Shown: positions 19,503 to 28,928 of the stretch, in pieces
How positions within the stretch are numbered: the first letter of the stretch is position 1
How the letters are laid out: each line of letters begins with the position of its first letter
NCBI GenBank assembly: GCA_039819085.1
Contig: JBCBSQ010000020.1
Coordinates: forward strand, 1-41,048
DNA: 41,048 nucleotides
DNA from: MED-G105 sp039819085
GTDB lineage: Bacteria; Pseudomonadota; Alphaproteobacteria; Caulobacterales; Parvularculaceae
Reading direction: 5' to 3'
Translations under genes and position numbers: made by a program
The notes under the pieces: generated by a model
The model's input: only the letters and a program-made list of their open reading frames with translations
The model's database searches: none
What the model was told of the DNA's origin: nothing

Positions 19503-19888
19503 TGCGCAGGGGCGATCGATGCGAAATACGCCCTGCAAAGCCAAAACACCAAAATAGACCGCATACGAACGTAAGCGTCAGTCCGCAGAAAGGCGCAATT
19601 CAATCAACGTTGGCTGGCGGTGGCGCGCTTGGCAATTCGACCATCGTCTAATCAGATACACCGCAGCGCCAGTCGTTCCGTTGACATAGGTCAAGAAGGA
19701 TTGCGTTGCGTGTGCAATTCTTTGTGGCGGTAGAGTCCAACTCGCTCAAGTCAGCGTCCTCGTGATCACAAGAAGCGATCTAGACGCAATTCAGCGATAT
19801 CGACTGGCGCAGGCAGTCCGGCGACGGCGAAATAAGGATCGGTCATAGCGTTTGCGGCCGATATGCATGAAGGGTGACGCGCAAGCCT
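19503..19888. promoter_or_regulatory. divergent hupE / hupS regulatory region
   Basis: This 386-base gene-free region must hold promoters for both hupE (left) and the 15-gene hup-hyp unit (right). It contains a perfect FNR/FixK-type palindrome at 19681-19694. A search by eye for a sigma-54 GG-N10-GC promoter with TGGC/TTGC arms found none on the hupS strand. AATTCT at 19716-19721 is a weak -10 candidate spaced as in class II FNR promoters (inference). GTGATCAC near 19771 is a short palindrome of unknown meaning. Confidence 0.6.
19681..19694. promoter_or_regulatory. FNR/FixK-type binding site
   Basis: TTGACATAGGTCAA is a perfect dyad TTGAC-N4-GTCAA and fits the core TTGA-N6-TCAA recognised by Crp/Fnr-family regulators such as FnrL and FixK (consensus TTGAT-N4-ATCAA). 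Its centre lies about 201 bases before hupS. It would sit near -41 if the weak -10 at 19716-19721 is used. It suggests hydrogenase expression is raised under low oxygen. Confidence 0.6.
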
Positions 19889-20989
19889 ATGGCAGAGACA
19901 TTCTACGAATTGATACGCCGCCAGGGCGTCAGCCGGCGCTCGTTTATGAAATTCTGTTCCCTGACAGCGACCTCGCTGGGCCTTGCGCCCGCTTATGCGA
20001 GTCAGATCGCCAACGCGATGGAGACGAAGCCGCGCACGCCGGTGGTCTGGCTGAACGGGCTTGAATGCACCTGCTGTTCGGAGAGCTTTATCCGCTCAGG
20101 TCACCCGCTCGTTTCGGACGTCGTCCTCTCCATGCTGTCGCTCGATTACTCGCACGTCTTAATGGCGTCGGCTGGCTATCAGGCGGAGGAGATTCTGCAG
20201 GATATCCGCTCGGAGCATAAAGGCGAATACATTCTCGCGGTGGAAGGCAACCCGCCCCTCAATGAAGGCGGGATGTACTGCATTGTCGGTGGGCGGCCTT
20301 TCGTTGAGCAACTGAAAGAGATGGCGGCCGACGCGAAGGCGATCATCGCCTGGGGGTCGTGCGCGTCGAACGGTTGCGTCCAGGCGGCCGCGCCGAACCC
20401 GACAAAGGCGACGCCGATCCACAAAGTGATCCGTGACAAGCCGATCATCAAGGTGCCGGGCTGTCCGCCGATCGCGGAAGTGATGACCGGCGTCATCTCC
20501 TATATGCTGACATTCGACCGTGTGCCGCCGCTTGACCGGCTTGGCCGTCCGCAGATGTTTTACGGCCAGCGCATTCACGACAAGTGCTATCGCCGGCCGC
20601 ATTTCGACGCTGGTCAGTTCGCCGAGGAATGGGACGATGAAGCCTCGCGGAAGGGCTATTGCCTTTACAAAATGGGCTGCCGAGGTCCGACGACCTACAA
20701 CGCCTGCTCGACGGTGCGTTGGAATGGCGGCGTCTCGTTCCCGATTCAGTCCGGTCACGGATGCATTGGCTGCTCGGAAGAAGAGTTCTGGGACAATGGC
20801 CCCTTCTATGACCGTCTCGCGAAGGTGAACACGCCGCTGGGCGCTGAAGCGAACGCTGACGAAATCGGCGTCGCCGCCGCCGGGACCGTCGGCGCCGCCG
20901 TCGCCGCCCATGTGGGCCTCACCGCCCTGAAGCGCGCGCGCGACAAGTCCGCCGCAAATGGCGCGGGCCCCGGCCCGAAGGCCGAATAG
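19889..20989 (+). CDS. hupS: uptake [NiFe]-hydrogenase small subunit, oxygen-tolerant type
   Basis: This 366-aa protein is the electron-transfer subunit. I start at ATG 19889; a GTG five codons earlier is possible. A Tat signal (SRRSFMKF, R16-R17) exports the folded heterodimer. The proximal cluster shows six cysteines: C60, C62 and C63 in ECTCCSES, C158 and C163 in GSCASNGC, and C192 in PGCPP. C62 and C163 are the extra pair that defines the [4Fe-3S] cluster of oxygen-tolerant membrane-bound enzymes. Distal ligands are H230, C233, C258 and C264; medial ligands are C273, C292 and C295. A C-terminal helix (about 325-347) anchors it to the membrane beside HupC. It is the first gene of the long operon. 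Confidence 0.97.
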   Translation: MAETFYELIRRQGVSRRSFMKFCSLTATSLGLAPAYASQIANAMETKPRTPVVWLNGLECTCCSESFIRSGHPLVSDVVLSMLSLDYSHVLMASAGYQAEEILQDIRSEHKGEYILAVEGNPPLNEGGMYCIVGGRPFVEQLKEMAADAKAIIAWGSCASNGCVQAAAPNPTKATPIHKVIRDKPIIKVPGCPPIAEVMTGVISYMLTFDRVPPLDRLGRPQMFYGQRIHDKCYRRPHFDAGQFAEEWDDEASRKGYCLYKMGCRGPTTYNACSTVRWNGGVSFPIQSGHGCIGCSEEEFWDNGPFYDRLAKVNTPLGAEANADEIGVAAAGTVGAAVAAHVGLTALKRARDKSAANGAGPGPKAE

Positions 20990-21001
20990 GAGAAGCGCGC
21001 C

Positions 21002-22792
<1,791 letters not shown>

Positions 22793-22801
22793 GAGCCGCT
22801 C

Positions 22802-23617
22802 ATGGTTGACATCGCCGCTCCGGGCGCCGCCAAGACGGACGCCGACAAGGCGGGCGCCGACAAGAAAGAGTTCCGTAAGCCGAGCGCCGAGGCGAAAGCG
22901 GGTTTTCTCGCCGATATCGTCGCGACCTCGACGGAAACGGTCTCGCCCGCGGGCAAGGTCTTCGTCTATGAGGGGCCGTTACGACTCTGGCACTGGGTGA
23001 ACGCAGGGCTGATCGTGGTATTGTGCGTTACCGGCTATTTCATCGCGAAGCCGCCGCCGAGCCTGCCGGGCGAGGCCTCGGACCATTTTCTCCTCGGCAA
23101 TATCCGTATGGTGCATTTCGCGGCGGGCCAGATGCTCGCCGTCGCGTTTCTGGGACGCATCTACTGGGCGTTCGTCGGCAACGCCCACGCCCGCCAGCTA
23201 TTTCTCCTTCCCGTGTGGAGCGGCAAGTGGTGGCGGGAGGTGCTCTTCGAGCTGAAATGGTACGCATTCATCGAGCCGACGCCGAAGAAATATATCGGCC
23301 ATAACCCCATGGCGCAGTTCGCCATGTTCACCATCTTCGTCGTGCCCGTCACGCTTCAGATCCTCACCGGTTTCGCTCTTTATGCGGAGGGGCAGGGGAC
23401 GCACACCTGGTGGTTTGCGGTCTTTGGTTGGGTGTTCGGCGTCTTCGGCAATAACTCCTTCGCGGTCCACACCTATCACCACCTCTTCATGTGGGTGATC
23501 GTCCTCTTCTCCATCGTCCACATCTACGCCGCGGTGCGCGAGGACATAATGAGCCGACAGAGCCTGATCTCGACCATGGTCTCCGGCTGGCGTTACTTCA
23601 AGGACGACAGGGAATGA
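22802..23617 (+). CDS. hupC: Ni/Fe-hydrogenase b-type cytochrome subunit
   Basis: The 271-aa di-haem cytochrome b accepts electrons from HupS and reduces quinone. Four TM segments are visible: WHWVNAGLIVVLCVTGYF, a second around VHFAAGQMLAVAFLGRIYW, a third around FTIFVVPVTLQILTGFALY, and a fourth around HHLFMWVIVLFSIVHIYA, with haem-ligand histidines in TM1, TM2 and TM4. About 55 residues before TM1 are Ala/Lys/Asp-rich, longer than in many HupC proteins. AGGAG precedes the ATG. The stop overlaps the hupD start (ATGA). Confidence 0.95.
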   Translation: MVDIAAPGAAKTDADKAGADKKEFRKPSAEAKAGFLADIVATSTETVSPAGKVFVYEGPLRLWHWVNAGLIVVLCVTGYFIAKPPPSLPGEASDHFLLGNIRMVHFAAGQMLAVAFLGRIYWAFVGNAHARQLFLLPVWSGKWWREVLFELKWYAFIEPTPKKYIGHNPMAQFAMFTIFVVPVTLQILTGFALYAEGQGTHTWWFAVFGWVFGVFGNNSFAVHTYHHLFMWVIVLFSIVHIYAAVREDIMSRQSLISTMVSGWRYFKDDRE

Positions 23618-24246
23618 GCCGGGCCGGTCCTGAAGTTCTGATCGTCGGCGTCGGCAATATTCTGTGGGCCGACGAAGGCTATGGCGTCCGGTGCGCCGAG
23701 GCGTTCGCCGACGCCTATGAGGCGGGGCCGGACGTCGAGGTGATCGACGGCGGCACGCAAGGGCTCTTGCTCGTCAATGAACTCGCCGACGCGCGGCGCG
23801 TCATTATCTTCGATGCGGTCGACTTCGACGCGGCGGCGGGATCGCTCATCATCGCGCGCGGGAGCGATGTGCCGCGCTTCGTCGCCGGCAAAAAGGTCTC
23901 GCTGCATCAGACGTCGATGATGGAGGTGCTGGCCCTCGCGGAAGTCCTCGCTGACGGGCCGCCGGAGGAGATCACGCTCGTCGGCTGTCAGCCGGCGGAG
24001 CTTGAGGACTATGGCGGCGGCCTGACCCCTGACGTCGCGGCGCAGGTGGCGCCCGCGATCGAAGCGGCGGCCGCGGAGCTTCGCGCCTGGGGCTTCGCGC
24101 CGAGCGCCCGTGAAGCCGCCGGCGCGGCGCTGATGCCCGTCGAAGTCGCGCGCGGCGCCTATGAAGCGGGTCGTCCGTCAGCTGACGAGGCCTGCCGGGT
24201 CGGCGACGCCCGGCTTTTGGCGCGCGCAAGCGCGGAAGGAGCGTAA
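23614..24246 (+). CDS. hupD: hydrogenase maturation endopeptidase
   Basis: This 210-aa HyaD/HupD-type protease trims the C-terminal tail of HupL after nickel insertion. The opening LIVGVGNILWADEGYGVR carries the nickel-sensing E21, the core IIFDAVDF the second ligand (D68 or D70), and SLHQTS the third (H98). The GGTQGLLL segment is also typical. The last 35 or so residues are Ala/Arg-rich beyond the usual end. The start overlaps the hupC stop by 4 bases. Confidence 0.95.
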   Translation: MSRAGPEVLIVGVGNILWADEGYGVRCAEAFADAYEAGPDVEVIDGGTQGLLLVNELADARRVIIFDAVDFDAAAGSLIIARGSDVPRFVAGKKVSLHQTSMMEVLALAEVLADGPPEEITLVGCQPAELEDYGGGLTPDVAAQVAPAIEAAAAELRAWGFAPSAREAAGAALMPVEVARGAYEAGRPSADEACRVGDARLLARASAEGA

Positions 24247-24251
24247 AGCCC

Positions 24252-24647
24252 ATGTGCGTTGGCGTTCCTATGCGGATTGTCGAAGCGGATGGGCTCGAGG
24301 CCATCTGCGTTCCGTATGCTGACGCCGCCGGCGCCCATGAACGCGTGACTGCCAACGAACGCGTGACGCTGGCGCTGATCGGGCCTGCGGCGGCGGGCGA
24401 GCATGTTCTCGTCTATCTCGGCTCCGCGGTGCGCCGGCTTGAGCCGCGCGAAGCAGCGGACATCGCCGGCGCGCTTCAGGCGGTGCGCAACGCGGCGGCG
24501 GGAGAACCGTTCGAGCATCTCATCGCCGACCTGATCGACCGGGAGCCCGAACTGCCGGCGCACTTGCGCGAGATCAAGGACGACGCGGCCGAGGCGGGCG
24601 TTGAAGATCGTTTGAAGGAGGACGCCCATGGGCGCGAGCATTCTTGA
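24252..24647 (+). CDS. hupF: HupF (HypC/HupF family hydrogenase chaperone)
   Basis: The 131-aa protein begins MCVGVPMRIVE; Cys2 is the conserved ligand of HypC-family chaperones that hold the Fe(CN)2CO unit or the large-subunit precursor. It is longer than HypC (80 aa, at 31216) owing to a C-terminal helical extension (EPFEHLIADLIDREPELP), as in rhizobial HupF. In Rhizobium HupF protects HupL assembly from oxygen, which suits the oxygen-tolerant HupS here. AAGGAG overlaps the end of hupD. Its 3' end overlaps hupG by 20 bases. Confidence 0.92.
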   Translation: MCVGVPMRIVEADGLEAICVPYADAAGAHERVTANERVTLALIGPAAAGEHVLVYLGSAVRRLEPREAADIAGALQAVRNAAAGEPFEHLIADLIDREPELPAHLREIKDDAAEAGVEDRLKEDAHGREHS

Positions 24648-25047
24648 CCGGCTGATTGACGATGGCGATGCGGAGCGCGTCGACGCGTCGTCGGTCGACG
24701 CCTATCTCGACGCGCAGCCTGAGACGGCGACGGCGCTCTTTTTCACCGGCGATCCGGCGAAGAAACTTGAGACCGCAGACCTCGCCGTCATCCTGCGCGA
24801 GATCGCCCGCGGCCGTCGCGGCTCACTGCGCCTCGCGGTTGTCGATCGCAAGGACGAGGCGGCGCTGATGAAGGCGTACGGCGTCTCGACGCTTCCTTCG
24901 GCGGTGTTCATGGCCGGGCGGCGGCGTCTCGACGTCATTCCGAAAGTGAAGGACTGGGCCGTCTACGAACGAAAGATCCCGGAGATTGTCGCTGACGCGC
25001 AGAAGGGCGCGCAGGCGGCGGCGGAAACAGGAGTGGCCCATGGATGA
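24628..25047 (+). CDS. hupG: HupG (HyaE family thioredoxin-like chaperone)
   Basis: The 139-aa protein belongs to the HyaE/HupG family: thioredoxin fold without the CxxC pair. Family traits are FFTGDPAKKLETADLAVILRE, RLAVVDRKDE and YGVSTLPSAVFM with the cis-Pro turn. In E. coli and Rhizobium such proteins bind the Tat-type small-subunit precursor during assembly. It starts in the end of hupF with AAGGAGG 6 bases upstream and overlaps hupH by 8 bases. Confidence 0.9.
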   Translation: MGASILDRLIDDGDAERVDASSVDAYLDAQPETATALFFTGDPAKKLETADLAVILREIARGRRGSLRLAVVDRKDEAALMKAYGVSTLPSAVFMAGRRRLDVIPKVKDWAVYERKIPEIVADAQKGAQAAAETGVAHG

Positions 25048-25942
25048 CATCGTCAACGCCCGCCTGCGCGAGCGGCCTGTTCTCTGGGATGATCCGGCGC
25101 CTGAAGGGGTCTTGAGCCCGTTCGAAGGCTCGGGCGAGGCGGCCGCGCCGAACCTTCTCGGCATGCCGACCATGGCCGGCGAGGCCGCCCGGCGCCCGGA
25201 CGCGATCGCGGACGCAGGTCCCGCCGTCATCGCGCTGCTTGACGACATCGGATCCGCCCTGGAGCGCGCGGCCGGTGAGGGGCGCGCCTGGCGCCGGCGG
25301 ATCGATCATCTGGCGACGGACGACAGGAAGGCGCTGCTCGACGCACTCGGAAGCGGCGAGGTCTCCATGGTGATCTCGCGTGGCGCGGCGGGCGAGGGCG
25401 ATGTTCAGGTGTCTGAATCCGCCCTGCCGGGCGTCTGGATCGGCCGGGCGGAAGACGAGGCGGGGGCGGTGCGCGCAATCTGGATCGAGGTCGCCGATGC
25501 GCCAAAAGCCTTGCGCGAGGCCGCCGCCGCGCGGCCCCGGCGCGATTTGGCGCTGGAAGCGCTGACGCCGCCGCGCGACGCGATGAACGTGATGGGCGTC
25601 CTCGCCGAGTTGCGGGCGCGCGCCGCCGAATGGCGCCCTGGCGCGCCGAACCATGTGATGAACTTCACGCTTCTGCCCATGACCGAGGCCGACACGGCGT
25701 TTCTCGCCAAGATCGTCGGGGAGGCGGGCGTGCATGTGACGTCCGGCGGTTATGGCGCGGCGCGCGTCATCATGACGGCGCTCCGGAACGTCTGGGCGGT
25801 TCAGTATCTGAACGGCCTCGGCGCGGTTATTCTCGATACGATCGAAATCGGCGATGTCCCGGACGCCGTCCTCGCCGCGCGCGAGGATTTCGAGGACAGC
25901 CGCGCAAGGCTTCAGGAGATTCGCGAGGCGTATCTGCCATGA
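25040..25942 (+). CDS. hupH: HupH (HyaF family hydrogenase maturation protein)
   Basis: The 300-aa protein starts at ATG 25040 (MDDIVNARLRERP) with AGGAG upstream, overlapping the hupG end. It matches HupH/HyaF: the early NLLGMPTM, middle SALPGVWIGRA, then ALTPPRDAMNVMGVLAELRAR and the C-terminal HVTSGGYGAARVIMTALRNVW...YLNGLGAVILDTIEIGDVP, which is the most conserved stretch. It acts in small-subunit maturation in related systems, detailed chemistry unknown. Its stop overlaps the next start (ATGA). Confidence 0.92.
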   Translation: MDDIVNARLRERPVLWDDPAPEGVLSPFEGSGEAAAPNLLGMPTMAGEAARRPDAIADAGPAVIALLDDIGSALERAAGEGRAWRRRIDHLATDDRKALLDALGSGEVSMVISRGAAGEGDVQVSESALPGVWIGRAEDEAGAVRAIWIEVADAPKALREAAAARPRRDLALEALTPPRDAMNVMGVLAELRARAAEWRPGAPNHVMNFTLLPMTEADTAFLAKIVGEAGVHVTSGGYGAARVIMTALRNVWAVQYLNGLGAVILDTIEIGDVPDAVLAAREDFEDSRARLQEIREAYLP

Positions 25943-26634
25943 GCGGCGCATTTGAAAGCTCCGTATCAGGCGCGCTGAGGCGCGATGACGTCCTTGAGTG
26001 CGGCGTCTGCTGGTGGACCTATGACCCCGCCATCGGCGACGAGACGCGGGACGTTGCGCCGGGCGCGGCGTTTACGGAGCTTCCGGTCGACTGGCGGTGT
26101 CCTTCGTGCGACGCCGGCAAGGACAAGTTCATGGTGAAGGTCATGGGCGACGGCGATGTGGCCGCTGCGCCAGAGGCGACCATGGACGCGCGGGTCGCCG
26201 CGCTTACCTCCGCTTATGAGGCGTCGGCGAAGGCGATCATCGGCCTGCCGGTCTATAACGACGCGCTGGAGGTCGCGGCGGTCGGCTTCCGCGAGCATGG
26301 CGACGCGTTCGTCGGTGTGGTGACGACCCCCTGGTGCATGAACCTCGTGGCGCTGCCGCGCGACGCCGGCGCGCAGGCGCCGGGGCCGCTCGGCTCCAAG
26401 CGCCAGCACGTCCTGCCGTCGGGCGGCTATACGTTCACGCTCGGGCGGATGGAGGGCGTCGGCTTTGTCGAGACCTGCTCGCTGTTCTCGCCAATGGAAG
26501 ATTTTCAGGACCATGCCGCCGCGCTCACCGCCGCGGCGGCCTGCGCAGAGGGCGCGTTCGAGCAGGAGACGCCGCCCCCGCCGCCGAAGGTTGAGCGGCG
26601 GTTCGTCCTTACCCGGAACGGCGCAACGGCATGA
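25939..26634 (+). CDS. rubredoxin-HupJ fusion hydrogenase assembly protein
   Basis: This 231-aa protein joins two parts that are separate genes (hupI and hupJ) in the classic rhizobial order. Residues 18-66 form a rubredoxin with the iron ligands C21, C24, C54 and C57 (LECGVCWWTYDP and WRCPSCDAGKDKF). Residues about 82-205 form a HupJ/HybE-type assembly chaperone domain (VVTTPWCMNLVALP, SGGYTFTLGRMEGVGF, CSLFSPMEDFQDH). The tail is Pro-rich. Rubredoxin HupI is thought to help maintain or mature the FeS subunit under oxygen; HybE-type proteins bind the hydrogenase precursors. There is no internal stop or restart, so one polypeptide is expected. Overlaps with hupH and hupK by 4 bases. Confidence 0.9.
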   Translation: MSGAFESSVSGALRRDDVLECGVCWWTYDPAIGDETRDVAPGAAFTELPVDWRCPSCDAGKDKFMVKVMGDGDVAAAPEATMDARVAALTSAYEASAKAIIGLPVYNDALEVAAVGFREHGDAFVGVVTTPWCMNLVALPRDAGAQAPGPLGSKRQHVLPSGGYTFTLGRMEGVGFVETCSLFSPMEDFQDHAAALTAAAACAEGAFEQETPPPPPKVERRFVLTRNGATA

Positions 26635-27701
26635 GCGCTGCGGCCGCATCCGGAACGGCGCGGCGCTATCTGTTGCGGCTCGCCCCGGACGGGCGCGGCG
26701 GCCTTGACGCGGGCGTTGAGCGGGGCGGGCCGCAAAGCCTTCTGCATGTCATGCGGGGACGGACGATCGACGAAGCGACGCGTTTCGCCGGGGTCCTTTT
26801 TCCATTATGTCCGCGGGCGCACCAGGCGGCGTTCCTGCGCGCGGCGGAGGCGGCCCTCGGCGTTCACCTCCCGCCCGAACAGGCTGCGGCGCGCGAGATG
26901 GTCGTCCTCGCCGAGGCCGTCGCGGCCGGCGTCTGGCGGGAGGCGCTTTCCTGGCCGACGCTCAGCGGCGCGCCGTCCTCGCCCGGACCAGTGCGGGCCG
27001 CCCGCGCGGCGAGCGAGGACATCCTGCGCGCGGTTTACGCCGACGATTGGGCGCGTCTCGGCGGCGCGGCCGTCAGGCTCGATCCGCCGGCGCTGGCGCA
27101 ATCCGTCCACGCCCTCCGCGGCGCTGTTGCGGCGCTCGGCGAGGCGAGTGTGTTCCTGCCCGCCAACGACGCCGACGCCTTTGACGTGGCGCTCGACGGG
27201 ACGCGGCCCCTCGGCGAGGCGATCTGGCGCGCCGAGCTGACCGAGGCGGCGAGCGGCCTGGAGGAGACGCCCCGCGCGCTCCATCTGATCGGGGAAGTCG
27301 CTTCTGCGCCTGTGGCCGCATGGTACCTTGCGCAGCATCGTCATCTTCTGGCGCTTACGGAGGATCTTGCGACGCTTTCGGACATTCTGGAACCCTCTGC
27401 GGCGCTCGACGTTCTTCCGCGAGATCATGCGGGGACCGGTCTTGGCGTCGCGATCACCGCCCGTGGCCGCCTGCGCCACGCCGTCAGTATAGAGAACGGT
27501 CGCATCGCCGACTGGCGCGCGGCCGCGCCGACCGACTGGAACTTCGCCGCGGGCGGTCCCGTCGCGCGCGCCGCACGGCGACTTGCGCCCGGACCCGGGC
27601 TTCAGACGCGGGCGCGCCGGCTCGTCGGCGCTTTTGATCCGTGCGCGCCGTGCGGCGTCGTGGTCGCAGCCAATCTGCGAGGGGAGGCGGCCCATGCATG
27701 A
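26631..27701 (+). CDS. hupK: HupK (HoxV-like hydrogenase scaffold protein)
   Basis: The 356-aa protein resembles a reduced HupL. A single cysteine C60 (FPLCPRAHQAAF) stands where HupL has its L1 pair, and DPCAPC (C338, C341) matches the L2 motif near the C-terminus, with no cleaved His-tail. It lacks most of the middle of the large subunit. HupK/HoxV proteins are proposed scaffolds that pass the Fe(CN)2CO group from HypC/HypD to the large subunit and are required mainly under oxygen. It starts on the ATGA overlap with the fusion gene and overlaps hypA by 8 bases. Confidence 0.9.
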   Translation: MSAAAASGTARRYLLRLAPDGRGGLDAGVERGGPQSLLHVMRGRTIDEATRFAGVLFPLCPRAHQAAFLRAAEAALGVHLPPEQAAAREMVVLAEAVAAGVWREALSWPTLSGAPSSPGPVRAARAASEDILRAVYADDWARLGGAAVRLDPPALAQSVHALRGAVAALGEASVFLPANDADAFDVALDGTRPLGEAIWRAELTEAASGLEETPRALHLIGEVASAPVAAWYLAQHRHLLALTEDLATLSDILEPSAALDVLPRDHAGTGLGVAITARGRLRHAVSIENGRIADWRAAAPTDWNFAAGGPVARAARRLAPGPGLQTRARRLVGAFDPCAPCGVVVAANLRGEAAHA

Positions 27702-28035
27702 ACTCGCCCTCGCGCGGAGCGTTGTGAAGATCGTCGAGGACGAGGCCGCGGTCCGCGCCTTTTCCGGCGTCAAAAAGGTTGTGCTGGAGATCGGCGCGCT
27801 TTCCTGCGTTGATCCGCGGGCGCTCGAATTCAGTTTCGACGCCGTCGCCAGCGGCACCGTCGCCGCCGGCGCGCGCCTTGAAATCGAGACGCCGCCCGGC
27901 CGCGCGCGCTGCTTCGCCTGCGAGGCCGAGGTCGACATCGCCGGCCGCGGCGAGCCTTGCCCTGAATGCGGCTCGCATCAGCTTTTTGTCATTGGCGGCG
28001 ACGACATGGTCGTCAAATCACTGGAGGTACACTGA
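27694..28035 (+). CDS. hypA: hydrogenase nickel incorporation protein HypA
   Basis: The 113-aa metallochaperone starts MHELALARSVV; His2 (with the N-terminus) binds nickel. A zinc site is formed by C73, C76, C89 and C92 (CFAC and CPEC). It hands nickel to HupL together with HypB. GGGAGG precedes the ATG, which lies inside the end of hupK; hypB follows after 2 bases. Length and motifs are standard. Confidence 0.97.
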   Translation: MHELALARSVVKIVEDEAAVRAFSGVKKVVLEIGALSCVDPRALEFSFDAVASGTVAAGARLEIETPPGRARCFACEAEVDIAGRGEPCPECGSHQLFVIGGDDMVVKSLEVH

Positions 28036-28037
28036 AA

Positions 28038-28922
28038 ATGTGCACGGTTTGCGGTTGCGACGGCGACGGCGCGAAAATCGACGCGGGCGACAAGCAGTCG
28101 GCTCACGATCACAGCCATCATCATGACCACGCGCATGACCACGAACACGGCCATGCCCACGGCCATGACCATAGCCATGGCGAGGAACGCGCGCCCGATG
28201 CGCTCCATTTCGGGTCGGGCGCTGCGGGCGCCTCGGTCCCCGGCGTTGCGGACGGTGATCTTGTCGCCATCGAACGGCGGGTGCTCTCGAAGAATGACGA
28301 GATCGCCGCGGAAAACCGGAGACGATTTGAAGCGGACGGCGTCGTCGCCATCAACCTTATGTCGAGTCCCGGCGCCGGCAAGACGACGCTCCTTGTCGAG
28401 ACCATCAACGTCCTGAAGGACGAGTTCCCCGTCGCCGTCATTGAAGGCGATCAGCAGACCTCGAATGACGCGGCGCGCATTCGCGAGACCGGCGTTCCCG
28501 CCGTGCAGGTGAACACCGGCAAGGGCTGCCATCTCGATGCGGAAATGGTCCGCGACGCCTACGCCGCGCTGCCGTCGCCGGCCGGCGGTTTCCTCTTTAT
28601 CGAGAATGTCGGCAATCTTGTCTGTCCCGCTTCGTTCGACCTTGGCGAGGCGCGGCGGGCCGTCCTCGCCTCGGTCACCGAGGGTGAGGACAAGCCGCTG
28701 AAGTACCCGGACATTTTCGCGAGCGCCAATCTGCTTGTGGTCACCAAGACCGACCTCTTCCCGCACCTGCGGTTTGACGTGGCGGCGCTCGTCGACAACG
28801 CCCGGCGCGTCCGGCCGAACCTCGACTATGTGGCGACGTCCGTGGAGGCGGCGCCCGGCCTTGGCTATTGGCTCGCCTGGCTGCGCAGCGAGGCGGGCGT
28901 GCGCCGCGAGGCGGCCGAGTAG
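28038..28922 (+). CDS. hypB: hydrogenase nickel incorporation GTPase HypB
   Basis: The 294-aa SIMIBI GTPase drives nickel insertion. An N-terminal high-affinity site CxxCGC (C2, C5, C7) is followed by a His-rich tract with 14 His in residues 23-47, which marks the nickel-storing type of HypB. The P-loop is SSPGAGKTT (about 109-117), later motifs are EGDQQTSNDA and VTKTD, and GKGCHLD holds the metal site at the G-domain interface. It is one gene with hypA and hypF on both sides a few bases away. Confidence 0.97.
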   Translation: MCTVCGCDGDGAKIDAGDKQSAHDHSHHHDHAHDHEHGHAHGHDHSHGEERAPDALHFGSGAAGASVPGVADGDLVAIERRVLSKNDEIAAENRRRFEADGVVAINLMSSPGAGKTTLLVETINVLKDEFPVAVIEGDQQTSNDAARIRETGVPAVQVNTGKGCHLDAEMVRDAYAALPSPAGGFLFIENVGNLVCPASFDLGEARRAVLASVTEGEDKPLKYPDIFASANLLVVTKTDLFPHLRFDVAALVDNARRVRPNLDYVATSVEAAPGLGYWLAWLRSEAGVRREAAE

Positions 28923-28928
28923 GCCGCG

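Noticed and set aside
19561..19888. Possible sigma-54 promoter for hupS
   Set aside because: Each GG in the stretch was checked for GC ten bases on with TGGC/TTGC arms; none fitted.
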